A stretch of DNA of 64,000 nt from Burkholderia sp. PAMC 26561. GTDB lineage: Bacteria; Pseudomonadota; Gammaproteobacteria; Burkholderiales; Burkholderiaceae. Below, one piece after another: positions 45,660 to 56,470 of this stretch. Under the pieces are notes generated by a model. It was not told the origin of the DNA, searched no databases, and saw only the letters and a program-made list of their open reading frames with translations. The stretch is from NCBI RefSeq assembly GCF_001557535.2, contig NZ_CP014306.1:3286001-3350000 (forward strand), in the 5' to 3' direction. A program made the position numbers and the translations under genes. Numbering within the stretch: the stretch's first letter is position 1; every line of letters starts with the position of its first letter.

Positions 45660-45804
45660 GATTTTCCTTGGGCGCAGTAGCGCTGCTGCATGACGGATGG
45701 ATCAATGGAAATCGATTGTAAACGCTTTGCGCGCCGCAATTCCTCGTCAGACGCAACGTTGGCTAACCGGTCTATGCTCTGCGTCCTACGGCCAACGAAA
45801 AGTC

Positions 45805-45847
45805 AAAAAAAAAGGGCTGCACCAACGCAAGGTTGGAACAGCCCTTT
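45805..45847 (-). terminator. Terminator of scoAB
   Basis: Stem AAAGGGCTG/CAGCCCTTT enclosing an inner CCAAC/GTTGG stem, followed by nine Ts on the minus strand, 32 bases past the subunit B stop. Confidence 0.9.
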
Positions 45848-45878
45848 CCAGCCGGCAAACCACGCCGGCACTCGCTTC

Positions 45879-46520
<642 letters not shown>

Positions 46521-46522
46521 GA

Positions 46523-47227
46523 TCAGTCTCCTTTTGCGCGCACGACGCGTTGTTCGATGCGTTTTTCCGGGTGCGCATTCAGCACGATGCGTTGCACGAA
46601 AATCCCCGGCGTGTGAATGGCGTCCGGATCGAGCTCACCGACTTCCACGATTTCCTCCACTTCGACCACCGTGATCTTGCCGGCCATGGCGCACATCGGG
46701 TTGAAGTTGCGGGCCGTGCGTCGATAAATCAGGTTACCGGATTTGTCGGCTTTCCATGCTTTCACGAGCGCTACATCGGCCGTGAGCGAGGGTTCGAGCA
46801 CGTAGAAGTTGTCACCGAACTTGCGCGTCTCCTTGCCCTCGGCGATCACCGTGCCATAACCCGTGTTCGTGAAAAACGCCGGAATGCCCGAGCCGCCCGC
46901 GCGCAGCTTTTCAGCCAGCGTGCCTTGCGGCGTGAATTCGAGCTCGAGTTCGCCGGCCAGATATTGCCGCTCGAACTCCTTGTTTTCGCCCACATACGAC
47001 GAAATCATCTTCTTGACCTGGCGGGTTTCGAGCAGAAGGCCAAGGCCGAAGCCATCGACGCCCGCGTTATTGCTGATACACGTGATTCCCTGGACGCCCG
47101 TGTCGCGCAATGCCGCGATCAGCGCTTCGGGAATGCCGCACAGGCCGAATCCGCCGACGGCAAACGTCTGGCCGTCCTTCACGATGTCTTCGAGCGCCTC
47201 TTTCGCGCCGGGATAGACCTTGTTCAT
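46523..47227 (-). CDS. scoA: 3-Oxoacid CoA-transferase subunit A
   Basis: 234 residues: [55 protein letters not shown]. This form is closer to ScoA than to PcaI (GLCGIPE rather than GTAGMPS). It activates acetoacetate with CoA from succinyl-CoA. It is divergent from a PAS-LuxR regulator gene, which is a plausible local controller. Confidence 0.92.
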   Translation of the reverse strand: MNKVYPGAKEALEDIVKDGQTFAVGGFGLCGIPEALIAALRDTGVQGITCISNNAGVDGFGLGLLLETRQVKKMISSYVGENKEFERQYLAGELELEFTPQGTLAEKLRAGGSGIPAFFTNTGYGTVIAEGKETRKFGDNFYVLEPSLTADVALVKAWKADKSGNLIYRRTARNFNPMCAMAGKITVVEVEEIVEVGELDPDAIHTPGIFVQRIVLNAHPEKRIEQRVVRAKGD

Positions 47228-47419
47228 TTGTCCCTTCCTGATCTGGATGAAATCTGATTATTCGAGTCGTTGCGCCGTTCGTTTCTCCGGCGATAACGAC
47301 TTTCTGACGTTGCAAAAGAGTACGACGATGCATCGATCCGGCACAATACGCAAAAATACATAAGTAATTGCCGTAGTGCGCGGCGATGCAAACATCAAAC
47401 GCCCGTCGTCCGAGCCAAA

Positions 47420-47965
47420 ATGCCTCAACTGGATTATCAAACTGCGTTTCATCTTGCGCCAGTCGGGCTGGTGTTGTCACGGGAACGGATCATCGAAGAC
47501 TGCAACGCGCAGCTTTGTGCAATCTTCGGCGTAAAGCCCGAGGCGCTGATCGGGCGCTCGTTCCAGGTGCTGTATCCGTCGCCGGTGGAATTCGAGCGGA
47601 TCGGCGCGCGCATTTCCGCCTTGATGCAGCGTCAGGGCAGCTACGCCGACGACCGCATCATGAAACGCGCGAACGGGGAATTGTTCTGGTGCCACGTGAC
47701 CGGACGGTCGCTGGATTTGAGCGCGCCGCATGCCGCGGGTGTCTGGACGTTCGAAGACCTGAGCGCGACGCGGCGAGTCGCCATCGAACTCACACCGCGT
47801 GAGCGCGAGATTGCCGCGCAACTCGTGACGGGCAAGACCAGCAAGCAGATCGGCCGCGCGCTCGACATCAGCTCGCGAACCGTCGACATCTACCGCGCGA
47901 AACTCATGCGCAAATACGACACGGGCAACGCCACCGAATTGCTGCAGCGGCTCCTGGGCGATTGA
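47420..47965 (+). CDS. PAS-LuxR transcriptional regulator
   Basis: 181 residues: a PAS domain (about 10-115, FHLAPVGLVLSRERIIEDCN, RSFQVLYPSPVEFERI, RANGELFWCHVTGRSLD) and a LuxR-type HTH (about 120-180, ELTPREREIAAQLVTGKTSK, QIGRALDISSRTVDIYRAKL). It has no receiver domain, so it senses a small ligand, redox or an unknown cue directly. Divergent from scoAB, 192 bp away. No strong Shine-Dalgarno before the ATG. Confidence 0.87.
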   Translation: MPQLDYQTAFHLAPVGLVLSRERIIEDCNAQLCAIFGVKPEALIGRSFQVLYPSPVEFERIGARISALMQRQGSYADDRIMKRANGELFWCHVTGRSLDLSAPHAAGVWTFEDLSATRRVAIELTPREREIAAQLVTGKTSKQIGRALDISSRTVDIYRAKLMRKYDTGNATELLQRLLGD

Positions 47966-48427
47966 TTACTTGTGCGGCGCCGCCGTTTCAATGGCATGAC
48001 GCAGCAGATCCGGAATCGGCACCGATTTCGCAGCTGCGTAGTCGACCCACACGCATTTGGCGGTGCCGCGTGCGTAAAGCGTGGCGGGATCGTCCGCTCG
48101 ATACAGCTCGAAGCGCGTATCGAAGCTGCTGCGTCCGGGCGCGCCGACAAACATGCTGCCAATGACGTCGCCCGGGTAATGGAGTTGCCTGAGGAATTCC
48201 ATCGATGCATTCACGACCACCGGCCCCTGCCCTTTGGCGTTGGCGCCGGCAATGTCCAGCTCCCGGAACCACGTGATCCGCACTTCTTCCATGAAGCGGA
48301 AATACACCGTGTTGTTGACGTGGCCGAAAGCGTCCATGTCGCCCCACCGGATAGGCATGGACAAGTCGATGACGCGATGAAACCCGCCTTGCGCCGCGCC
48401 CGACGCTTGTTCGACAACCTGGCTCAT
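47966..48427 (-). CDS. 4HBT-family acyl-CoA thioesterase
   Basis: 153 residues with a hotdog fold: IRWGDMDAFGHVNNTVYFRF contains the catalytic Asp in the YbgC/4-hydroxybenzoyl-CoA thioesterase position, then RITWFRELDI. It hydrolyses acyl-CoA; chain preference unknown. The start overlaps the SDR stop by four bases (ATGA), so the two are coupled. Its stop is directly next to that of the convergent PAS-LuxR gene. Confidence 0.88.
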   Translation of the reverse strand: MSQVVEQASGAAQGGFHRVIDLSMPIRWGDMDAFGHVNNTVYFRFMEEVRITWFRELDIAGANAKGQGPVVVNASMEFLRQLHYPGDVIGSMFVGAPGRSSFDTRFELYRADDPATLYARGTAKCVWVDYAAAKSVPIPDLLRHAIETAAPHK

Positions 48428-49197
48428 AAGCCGAATCCATCGTCGGCGGCGATCACCGAGCCGTTGATGAACTGCGACTCGTCGGCGGCGAGCAGGAGCA
48501 ACAGTCCATCCAGGTCTTCAGGCGTGCCCACGCGGCGGCGCGGCAAGATGGACAGCAGTTTCTGCCCCGCTTCGCTCTTCCAGTGGTGATGATTCAGTTC
48601 GGTATCGATATAACCGGGACAGATGGCGTTCACGTTGATCCCATGACGGCCCCATTCCTGCGCCATGGCTTTTGTCATATGGACGACGGCCGCCTTGCTC
48701 ATGGAATACACGCCGATCTGCGGCAGCGTCTTGAGTCCGGCCATGGACGCGATGTTGATGATCCGGTAGCCGGGCTTTACGGTCCCGTTGCCGCGCATGA
48801 TCATTCGCTTCGCCACTTCCTGCGCGACGAAAAACGCGCCGCGCGTGTTGGTATCGAAGACGAAATCGAAATCCGATGGCGTCACGTCCGTCAGCTTTTG
48901 CTGGGTCGATACACCCGAGTTGTTCACCAGAATATCGATAGTGCCCGCTTCCGTCTCCGCGTGGGCGACCGCAGACTTGATGCTCTGGTAGTCGGTGACA
49001 TCGAGCGATACGACATGCGCCGCGCCGCCCGATGCCTCGATTTCAGCCCGCAATTCCTTGAGGCGCTCAGTGCGGCGGCTTGCCAGCACGACCCGTGCGC
49101 CGGCCTGCGACAGCACTTGCGCAAAGCGTTTGCCCAGTCCGCTGGAAGCGCCGGTAATAAGCGCGCATTTGCCTTCCAGGTTGATCGAACGGCCCAT
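48424..49197 (-). CDS. Short-chain dehydrogenase/reductase
   Basis: 257 residues, classical SDR: ITGASSGLGKRFAQVL (NAD(P)-binding TGxxxGxG), ILVNNSGVST, catalytic Ser and Tyr-x3-Lys (IINIASMAGL, VYSMSKAAVVHM) and CPGYIDTEL. Substrate unknown; coupling to a thioesterase suggests acyl-CoA or fatty acid metabolism. It is divergent from the ETF-QO gene. Confidence 0.9.
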   Translation of the reverse strand: MGRSINLEGKCALITGASSGLGKRFAQVLSQAGARVVLASRRTERLKELRAEIEASGGAAHVVSLDVTDYQSIKSAVAHAETEAGTIDILVNNSGVSTQQKLTDVTPSDFDFVFDTNTRGAFFVAQEVAKRMIMRGNGTVKPGYRIINIASMAGLKTLPQIGVYSMSKAAVVHMTKAMAQEWGRHGINVNAICPGYIDTELNHHHWKSEAGQKLLSILPRRRVGTPEDLDGLLLLLAADESQFINGSVIAADDGFGL

Positions 49198-49352
49198 TGT
49201 TTTTCCTTGGTTGAAAGCGATTGAGTTGTTCGGGATCGGTCCGTCTTGCGCTCGTGTGATGCTGTTGCTTTGTACGAAATCTGCGCGGAACTGGACCAGG
49301 TCCAGCGAGCCAATATGCTATCGTGAAATAATACGGTCGTGCTAATCGCCGG

Positions 49353-49422
49353 AACGTTAGTTGCACCATACCTATCGTTCCCTGACAATACGCGATCCCC
49401 AAAAAAGCATTCTAACGTTAGA
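49353..49422. promoter_or_regulatory. AACGTTAG motif pair and TCTAACGTTAGA palindrome
   Basis: A perfect 12-bp palindrome TCTAACGTTAGA (49411-49422) lies just before the ETF-QO ribosome-binding site, and its AACGTTAG core recurs 60 bp upstream (49353-49360). It looks like an operator for an unknown regulator in the divergent SDR/ETF-QO promoter region. Confidence 0.4.
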
Positions 49423-49434
49423 CAGGAGCATTGG

Positions 49435-51108
49435 ATGACCCCGGCGAGTCTCATCGAGCAGTACGGTCCCCGTGAGTCCATGGAGTACGACGTCGTGATC
49501 GTGGGCGGCGGCCCTGCGGGACTTTCTGCGGCCATCCGGCTGAAACAGCTTGCGCAGGAAAAAGGCGTCGAACTCGGCGTATGCGTGCTGGAGAAAGGCT
49601 CCGAGATTGGTGCGCACATCCTCTCCGGCGCCGTCATGGACCCACGCGCGCTCAGCGAATTGCTGCCCGACTGGAAGACACAAGGCGCGCCGCTCGACGT
49701 GGAAGTGACCGAAGACCGCTTTCTGTTCCTGTCGCAGGACAGCGCGAAGCAAGTCCCGAACTGGTTGCTCCCGGACAACTTCAAGAACCACGGCAACTAC
49801 GTCATTTCGCTGGCTAACGTTACCCGCTGGCTCGGCCAGCAGGCGGAAGCGCTGGGCGTCGAGATATTCCCGGGCTTTCCTGCAGCCGAAGTGCTCTACA
49901 CGGAAGACGGCGCCGTGCGCGGCGTGGCGACCGGCAACCTGGGCGTGGGCAAGAACGGCGAGCCGACCGGCAATTTCCAGCTCGGCATGGAATTGCACGC
50001 CAAATACACGCTCTTTTGCGAAGGCGCGCGCGGCAATCTCGGCCGGCAGTTGATGGACAAATTCAAGCTCGGCCGCGACGCCGATCCGCAGGTCTATGGC
50101 CTCGGCATCAAGGAACTCTGGACAATCGACCCGGCCAAGCACAAGCCGGGTCTGGTGATTCATACCGCCGGCTGGCCGCTCGAAACCGATACCTACGGCG
50201 GCTCGTTCCTCTATCACATGGACAATAACCAGGTAATGGTCGGTTTTGTCGTGGGCCTCGGGTACTCGAATCCGTATCTGTCGCCGTTCGAGGAGTTCCA
50301 GCGCTACAAGACGCATCCTGCAATCCGTACGTTCCTGGAAGGCGGCAAGCGCGTGTCGTATGGCGCGCGCGCGATCGTGGCCGGCGGCCTCATGTCGCTG
50401 CCGAAGCTGGTGTTCAAGGGCGGCGCGCTGGTCGGCGACGATGCCGGGTTCCTGAATGCATCGCGGATCAAGGGCAGTCACGCGGCAATCAAATCCGGCA
50501 AGATGGCGGCGGAAGCGGCGTTCGACGCAGTGCAAGCCGGCCGCGAGGCCGATGAACTGACCGCATACCCGGAATCGTTCAATAACTCGTGGCTCAAGAC
50601 CGAGCTGTATCGCGCCCGCAATTTCAAGCAGTGGATGAGCAAGGGCCTGTACATGGGCACGTTCATGGTCGGCCTCGAACAGAAGCTGCTGGGCGGCAAC
50701 GTGCCCTGGACGCTGCACCATCAGCACGCCGATAACGAAACGCTCAAGCCGGCATCGCAATGCAAGCCGATTGTTTATCCGAAGCCGGATGGCAAGCTGA
50801 CGTTCGACCGGCTCACGTCGGTGTTCATATCGAACACGAATCACGACGAGAACCAGCCGCCGCATTTGACGCTGAAGGATGCGTCGGTTCCGGTCGATGT
50901 GAATCTGCGCACGTACGCCGGACCGGAAAGCCGTTATTGCCCGGCGCAGGTGTACGAGTTCGTGAAAAACGACGACGGCACCGAGCGCCTGCAAATCAAC
51001 GCGCAAAACTGCGTCCACTGCAAGACGTGCGATATCAAGGACCCGACGCAGAATATCGTGTGGGTTCCGCCTGAAGGCGGCGGCGGTCCGAACTATCCGA
51101 ACATGTGA
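49435..51108 (+). CDS. Electron transfer flavoprotein-ubiquinone oxidoreductase
   Basis: 557 residues. An FAD-binding VIVGGGPAGLSAAIRL near the N-terminus, a membrane-docking and ubiquinone part in the middle, and a C-terminal 4Fe-4S site (YCPAQVYEF, then NCVHCKTCDIKDPTQNIVW; four Cys). It passes electrons from acyl-CoA dehydrogenases via ETF to ubiquinone at the inner membrane. AGGAG 8 bases before the ATG at 49435 sets the start; the frame opens at 49339. It has a bidirectional terminator downstream. Confidence 0.95.
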   Translation: MTPASLIEQYGPRESMEYDVVIVGGGPAGLSAAIRLKQLAQEKGVELGVCVLEKGSEIGAHILSGAVMDPRALSELLPDWKTQGAPLDVEVTEDRFLFLSQDSAKQVPNWLLPDNFKNHGNYVISLANVTRWLGQQAEALGVEIFPGFPAAEVLYTEDGAVRGVATGNLGVGKNGEPTGNFQLGMELHAKYTLFCEGARGNLGRQLMDKFKLGRDADPQVYGLGIKELWTIDPAKHKPGLVIHTAGWPLETDTYGGSFLYHMDNNQVMVGFVVGLGYSNPYLSPFEEFQRYKTHPAIRTFLEGGKRVSYGARAIVAGGLMSLPKLVFKGGALVGDDAGFLNASRIKGSHAAIKSGKMAAEAAFDAVQAGREADELTAYPESFNNSWLKTELYRARNFKQWMSKGLYMGTFMVGLEQKLLGGNVPWTLHHQHADNETLKPASQCKPIVYPKPDGKLTFDRLTSVFISNTNHDENQPPHLTLKDASVPVDVNLRTYAGPESRYCPAQVYEFVKNDDGTERLQINAQNCVHCKTCDIKDPTQNIVWVPPEGGGGPNYPNM

Positions 51109-51148
51109 TCGTTCGGCTGGATTGACGGTTAGAAGGCCTGAACGCTTG

Positions 51149-51187
51149 AAAAAAACGCCGGTTCTTTGTGAGAACCGGCGATTTTTT
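51149..51187. terminator. Bidirectional terminator between ETF-QO and aroC
   Basis: Stem CGCCGGTTCT/AGAACCGGCG with a 5-base loop, seven As before and six Ts after, between the convergent gene ends. Confidence 0.92.
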
Positions 51188-52289
51188 ATTCGGGGATGTG
51201 CGCCGCGATGTGAGGCGTAGTCGTCTCGACATCGCCATTCTGCGCGCGATGTCGCAGCGCGTGATCGATCAGGACCAGCGCGAGCAGTGCTTCGGCGATA
51301 GGGGTCGCGCGAATCCCGACGCACGGATCGTGGCGGCCGAAAGTTTCGACGATGGCTGCATGACCAGCTTTGTCGATGGATTCACGCGGCGTGCGGATGC
51401 TCGACGTCGGCTTGATTGCGATAGACACCGTAATGTCCTGCCCGCTCGAAATCCCGCCGAGCACGCCGCCTGCGTTGTTCGCGGCGAAACCTTCCGGCGT
51501 CATCTCGTCGCCGTGAACGCTGCCGCGTTGCGCGACGCTCGCAAAGCCCGCGCCGATTTCGACACCCTTCACGGCATTGATGCCCATCATCGCCTTGGCG
51601 ATGTCAGCATCGAGACGGTCATAGAGCGGCTCGCCCAAACCCGCCGGCACGCCCGTTGCAATCACGCCGATGCGCGCGCCGATCGAGTCGCCGTCGTGGC
51701 GCAGCGCGTCCATGTATTCCTCGAGACGCGGCACGATCTCGGCATTCGGCGCGAAAAACGGATTTTCACGCACGTGTTCCCATGCCACGAATGGAATCGG
51801 GATCTCGCCGAGCGCGCTCATGAAGCCGTGGGTTTCGATGCCATACCGTTCCCGCAGCCACTTCTTCGCGACCGCACCGGCCGCCACTGTCGGCGCCGTC
51901 AAGCGCGCCGAAGAGCGGCCGCCGCCACGATAATCGCGGATTCCATATTTCTGCCAGTACGTGTAATCGGCGTGTCCGGGACGAAACGTCTCCGCGATAT
52001 TGCCGTAATCCTTGCTGCGCTGATCGGTGTTGCGAATCAGCAAGGCGATCGGCGTGCCGGTCGTCCTGCCTTCGAAAACACCCGAAAGGATCTCGACCTG
52101 ATCGGCTTCCTGACGCTGGGTCACATGGCGCGACGTGCCGGGTTTGCGTCGATCGAGCTCGATCTGGATATCGGCTTCGGTCAGCGCCATTCCCGGCGGG
52201 CAGCCGTCGATCACGCAACCGATCGCAGGACCATGCGACTCGCCGAAGTTCGTGACGGTGAAAAGCGTGCCGAGTGTGTTGCCGGACAT
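51186..52289 (-). CDS. aroC: Chorismate synthase
   Basis: 367 residues. It makes chorismate from EPSP using reduced FMN. Signatures: [40 protein letters not shown] and [16 protein letters not shown]. Starts MSGNTLGT at 52289; the longer frame upstream is rejected. Confidence 0.97.
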   Translation of the reverse strand: MSGNTLGTLFTVTNFGESHGPAIGCVIDGCPPGMALTEADIQIELDRRKPGTSRHVTQRQEADQVEILSGVFEGRTTGTPIALLIRNTDQRSKDYGNIAETFRPGHADYTYWQKYGIRDYRGGGRSSARLTAPTVAAGAVAKKWLRERYGIETHGFMSALGEIPIPFVAWEHVRENPFFAPNAEIVPRLEEYMDALRHDGDSIGARIGVIATGVPAGLGEPLYDRLDADIAKAMMGINAVKGVEIGAGFASVAQRGSVHGDEMTPEGFAANNAGGVLGGISSGQDITVSIAIKPTSSIRTPRESIDKAGHAAIVETFGRHDPCVGIRATPIAEALLALVLIDHALRHRAQNGDVETTTPHIAAHIPE

Positions 52290-52371
52290 GAGCGTCGTCC
52301 TGAAAATATCGAGAGAGCCGATATTATGCCAGCCGGGAGCCCTTCCAGCCTCGTTCCGCCCCTGTTTGCGC

Positions 52372-54306
52372 CTACTTGCGGGCGCCCCGGAGCGTCGCAA
52401 CGAGTTGTTGCAAGTGTTCCGGGGTGGCATCGGCGGGATCGATCGGCTCGCCAACCGCCAGCGTCAGCCGGCTCATCACGCCGCGCTGGATCGGACGCGG
52501 CCAGCTCGTGTCCCCATAACGGGAAAAGACGCTGCCCCACAAACCACGCAGCGCCAGCGGTATGACCGGCGCCGACCGGCGTCTCAGAATCTCGCTGATG
52601 CCGTGGCGGAACGGGTTCAGTTCACCCGTTCGCGTCAGCTTGCCTTCGGGGAAGATGCAGACGAGGTCGCCTTCGGCAAGCGCGCGGCCGCAGGCATCGT
52701 AGGCCTTTTCGAGCAGCGCCGCGTCTTCGTGGGCCGGCGCGATCGGAATTGCCTTTACATGGCGAAAGAGCCAGCCGATCAGCGGCGAGCGAAAAATCCG
52801 ATGATCCATCACGAAGCGAATCGGCCGGGGACTTTCCGACATGATCACGATGGCATCGACGAAACTCACATGGTTGCAGACCAGCACAGCCGCGCCGTGC
52901 CCGGGAATCCGCTCGGCGTTGACAAGCCTGATCCGGTAGAACGTGTGCACGAGAATCCACGCGAGAAACCGCAGCAGGAATTCGGGCACGAGCGAATAGA
53001 TGTAGGCGGCCACCACGATATTGAGCAACGCCGTGGTGAGGAACAGTCCCGGAATGCCCACGCCCGCTGACGTCAATCCCATGGCCATCAGCGCCGACAC
53101 GATCATGAAAAACGAGTTGAGGATATTGTTCGCGGCAATGATCCGCGCGCGATGCGTCGGCTGGCTGCGCGCCTGGATCAGCGCGTACAGCGGGACGCTG
53201 TAAAAACCGCCGAACATGGCGAGCAGGAACAGGTCCGCCAGAATGCGCCAGTGGACGCCGATCTGGAGGAATTCGGCAACGCCCATCAAGTGACCGGCCG
53301 GAACGATCTTATGGCTCGCAAAAAACAGGTCGATGGCAAACACGCTGATACCAATCGATCCCAGCGGAACAAGCCCGATCTCGACGCGCCGCTTCGAGAG
53401 CTTTTCACACAGAAGCGAACCTGTGCCGATGCCTATCGAAAACGTCCCCAGCAACAGAGTGACCACGTCGGGATTCGCCGACAGCACATCTTTGGCGAAG
53501 TTGAAAAACGACGTGAGGAAAGTCGCGCCGACAAACCATAGCCACGAGATACCGAGCAGGCTCAGGAATACAGTCCGGTCGCGGCGTGCAAGCGCGAGAT
53601 TGCGCCACGTTTCGGTGAAGGGATTCCAGTTGATCTTCAAATCGGGCTGAAGCGCCGCCGTGCTGGGCACGAAACTCGACGCCACGCGGCCAATCAACGC
53701 GACTGCGACGCAGCACACGGCGAGCAGAATCGCACCATGCTCCATCCACCCGGCCGACGCGCCGCCGATGATCGTGCCGATCAAAATTGCCACGAACGTC
53801 CCCATCTCGACGAGTCCGTTACCACCCACGAGTTCGGACGGCTGCAAATGCTGTGGCAGGTACGCGTATTTCACCGGGCCGAAAACGGTCGAATGGACGC
53901 CCATCAGGAAGGTGCACAGGTAGAGCAACGGCGCGCTGTGAAGCACGAATCCCGTGCCGCCAACCAGCATCACGGCGATTTCGAAGGTCTTCACAAGACG
54001 CGTGAGCGTGGCTTTGTCGTATTTATCGGCAATCTGGCCCGATGTCGCCGAAAACAGCACGAACGGCAAGATGAAGATGGCCGATATCAAAAAGGCAGCG
54101 GTTTTTGGATCGACGCCCGAAAAACGGGCGGCCTGAAACGTCACGAGCGACGTGAAGCCGACCTTGAAGACGTTGTCGTTGAGCGCCCCGAGAAACTGCG
54201 TCCAGAAAAATGGTGCAAAACGGCGCTCGCTCAAGAGGCGAAACTGGCCGTCGCCGTGTGCGGGCTTTGCGGGTTTCTCGCGGGCGGAAGCAGGTAGTTC
54301 GCTCAT
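52372..54306 (-). CDS. LplT-like MFS transporter fused to PlsC-like acyltransferase
   Basis: 644 residues. Residues about 25-430 form an MFS transporter of the lysophospholipid (LplT) type: [20 protein letters not shown] and [17 protein letters not shown]. Residues about 455-640 form a 1-acylglycerol-3-phosphate-type acyltransferase with NHVSFVDA (HX4D, about residue 478) and [10 protein letters not shown] (about residue 550). In E. coli LplT works with Aas, which has acyltransferase plus acyl-ACP synthetase domains; here the ligase is absent. Likely role: flipping lysophospholipid inward and re-acylating it. It follows aroC upstream on the same strand. Confidence 0.88.
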   Translation of the reverse strand: MSELPASAREKPAKPAHGDGQFRLLSERRFAPFFWTQFLGALNDNVFKVGFTSLVTFQAARFSGVDPKTAAFLISAIFILPFVLFSATSGQIADKYDKATLTRLVKTFEIAVMLVGGTGFVLHSAPLLYLCTFLMGVHSTVFGPVKYAYLPQHLQPSELVGGNGLVEMGTFVAILIGTIIGGASAGWMEHGAILLAVCCVAVALIGRVASSFVPSTAALQPDLKINWNPFTETWRNLALARRDRTVFLSLLGISWLWFVGATFLTSFFNFAKDVLSANPDVVTLLLGTFSIGIGTGSLLCEKLSKRRVEIGLVPLGSIGISVFAIDLFFASHKIVPAGHLMGVAEFLQIGVHWRILADLFLLAMFGGFYSVPLYALIQARSQPTHRARIIAANNILNSFFMIVSALMAMGLTSAGVGIPGLFLTTALLNIVVAAYIYSLVPEFLLRFLAWILVHTFYRIRLVNAERIPGHGAAVLVCNHVSFVDAIVIMSESPRPIRFVMDHRIFRSPLIGWLFRHVKAIPIAPAHEDAALLEKAYDACGRALAEGDLVCIFPEGKLTRTGELNPFRHGISEILRRRSAPVIPLALRGLWGSVFSRYGDTSWPRPIQRGVMSRLTLAVGEPIDPADATPEHLQQLVATLRGARK

Positions 54307-54375
54307 GGATTATTGGAGTTGGTAGCTGAGAGACCTTGGCGCCGGGCCACGCAATGCGGCGCCGGCTTCGAGACG

Positions 54376-54405
54376 AAAAAAATGCGCGCCGGACCGGGCG
54401 CGCAT
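54376..54405 (-). terminator. Terminator of the CBS-domain gene
   Basis: Stem ATGCGCGCC/GGCGCGCAT with a 6-base loop and seven Ts on the minus strand, 57 bases past the stop. Confidence 0.88.
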
Positions 54406-54462
54406 TGTTGCGAGCGTTTGACACGCGCTAAAAGGCTAATCGCGATTGTGCGTTTGCCGGGT

Positions 54463-54915
54463 TCAGCGCGCTTCTTCTTGCTGCTCGGGCCAGTCGCGAA
54501 TATAGGCCTTGAGCATCTTGTTCTCGAAACCTTGTTCCTCCACCACGGCTTTCGCGACGTCGTAGAAAGAAATCACACCCATGAGGATGCCCTTTTCCAT
54601 GACCGGCAAGTAGCGCACGTGGTGCTCGAGCATCATGCGGCGTACTTCGTTTACGTCGGTTTCCGGCGTACAGGTGATGGGATGGTCGTCCATGACCTTG
54701 CGGATGGTGAACGTGCCTACGCTGCCGCCGTTCTTGCTCAGGATCTGGATGATCTCGCGGAACGTCAGCATGCCTGCAAGATCACCGTATTCAATGACCA
54801 CCAGTGAACCGATGTCGTGTGACGCCATTGCGTCAATGGCTTCGCTCAACGGCGTATCGGGCGTTACCGTGAAGAGCGCGTTGCCCTTGACGTTCAAAAT
54901 GTCGCTGACTCGCAT
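54463..54915 (-). CDS. CBS-domain pair protein
   Basis: 150 residues: two CBS motifs (about 10-60, ALFTVTPDTPLSEAIDAMAS, DIGSLVVIEYGDLAGMLTFR; about 75-125, HPITCTPETDVNEVRRMMLE, VRYLPVMEKGILMGVISFYD). Stand-alone CBS pairs bind adenosyl nucleotides and modulate partners; none is evident here. Start at 54915, preceded by GAGGAGAC; the frame up to 55041 has no support. Confidence 0.9.
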   Translation of the reverse strand: MRVSDILNVKGNALFTVTPDTPLSEAIDAMASHDIGSLVVIEYGDLAGMLTFREIIQILSKNGGSVGTFTIRKVMDDHPITCTPETDVNEVRRMMLEHHVRYLPVMEKGILMGVISFYDVAKAVVEEQGFENKMLKAYIRDWPEQQEEAR

Positions 54916-55168
54916 GATTGTCTCCTCGCGAAAAGCCTGACTGTCTGTCGATCCTAGCGGAAAGACGGTTAAAAAGGAAGCGCGCAGGCACCCGTGATTC
55001 GTCTGGGGAAGCATATCGGGCGGGCTTTTGCGCCGAGTCAACCCTTAGCTTTGCCGCACTGGGATGCTCACGCCGTTGAAGCGCGCCGACGCTCGCGTCT
55101 ACCCCAAGTTTGTCCCGCCATACCCGATGTTACGATAAATGACCCTTTCCCATGGTAGCCCGCCCACG

Positions 55169-56470
55169 ATGTCCGCCAACCGCTTCGATACCCTTGTACT
55201 GCATGCGGGCGCCGCGCCCGACCCCACTACCGGCGCGCGCGCCACGCCGATCTACCAGACCACGTCGTTCTCATTTCGAGACACGGATCACGCCGCGTCG
55301 CTCTTCAACATGGAGCGCTCCGGCCACGTTTATTCGCGCATATCGAATCCGACAGTCGCCGTTTTCGAAGAGCGAGTGGCGGCGCTCGAAGGCGGCGTGG
55401 GCGCAATCGGCACGGCGAGCGGACAGGCCGCGCTGCATCTCGCGATCGCCACGCTGATGGGCGCAGGCTCCCACATTATTGCGTCCAGCGCGCTTTATGG
55501 CGGCTCGCACAACCTGCTGCACTACACGCTGCGGCGCTTCGGCATAGACACCACGTTCGTGCCGCCCCACGATCCCGATGCCTGGCGAGCCGCAATCCGG
55601 CCGAATACGCGCCTCCTGTTCGGCGAGACGCTGGGGAACCCCGGCCTCGATGTTCTGGATATCGCGACCATCGCTGAAATCGCGCACGAGAACCGCGTGC
55701 CGTTGCTCGTGGATTCGACCTTCACCACGCCCTATTTGCTGCGCCCGTTCGATCATGGCGCCGACTTCGTCTACCATTCCGCGACCAAATTCCTGGGCGG
55801 CCACGGCACGACCATAGGCGGCGTGCTGGTCGACGGCGGCACATTCGACTTCACCGCGAGCGCCCTTTTCCCCGAATTCACCGAACCCTACGATGGCTTT
55901 CACGGCATGGTCTTCGCCGAAGAGAGCACGGTCGCGCCATTTCTGCTGCGCGCCCGCCGCGAGGGCCTGCGCGATTTCGGCGCATGTCTGCATCCGCAGG
56001 CTGCGTGGCAACTGCTGCAAGGCATCGAGACCCTGCCGCTGCGCATGGACAGGCACGTTGCCAATACGCGCAAGGTCGTCGAGTTCCTGCTTGCGAATCC
56101 GGCAGTCGAAGGCGTGGCGTATCCGGAACTGGAAAGCCATCGCGATTACGCGCTCGCCAAGCGACTCCTGCCACGCGGCGCGGGTGCTGTTTTCAGCTTC
56201 GATCTGCGCGGCGACGTGGCGGCGGCACGGCGCTTCATAGAATCGCTGACCTTGTTTTCCCATCTGGCCAATGTCGGCGACGCACGTTCGCTCGTCATCC
56301 ATCCTGCATCGACCACGCATTTCCGCATGGACGCAGCCGCCCTTGCCGCCGCCGGAATCGCGCCAGGCCGTATCCGGCTGTCGATTGGCCTGGAAGATCC
56401 TGACGATCTCATCGACGACCTCAAGCGCGGACTGAAGGCATCGCAAAAAAGCGAAGGGAGCCGCGCATGA
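55169..56470 (+). CDS. O-acetylhomoserine aminocarboxypropyltransferase-like enzyme
   Basis: 433 residues, Cys/Met metabolism PLP family (fold type I): RFDTLVLHAGAAPDPTTGAR, PIYQTTSFSFRDTDHAASLF, SRISNPTVAVFEERVAALEG, VHSATKFLGGHGT-type Lys block (YHSATKFLGGHGTTIGG). It most likely makes homocysteine or methionine precursors from O-acetylhomoserine and sulfide or methanethiol (MetY-like); gamma-lyase activity is an alternative. The start at 55169 matches the family; an ATG at 55139 is possible. It overlaps the next gene. Confidence 0.88.
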   Translation: MSANRFDTLVLHAGAAPDPTTGARATPIYQTTSFSFRDTDHAASLFNMERSGHVYSRISNPTVAVFEERVAALEGGVGAIGTASGQAALHLAIATLMGAGSHIIASSALYGGSHNLLHYTLRRFGIDTTFVPPHDPDAWRAAIRPNTRLLFGETLGNPGLDVLDIATIAEIAHENRVPLLVDSTFTTPYLLRPFDHGADFVYHSATKFLGGHGTTIGGVLVDGGTFDFTASALFPEFTEPYDGFHGMVFAEESTVAPFLLRARREGLRDFGACLHPQAAWQLLQGIETLPLRMDRHVANTRKVVEFLLANPAVEGVAYPELESHRDYALAKRLLPRGAGAVFSFDLRGDVAAARRFIESLTLFSHLANVGDARSLVIHPASTTHFRMDAAALAAAGIAPGRIRLSIGLEDPDDLIDDLKRGLKASQKSEGSRA

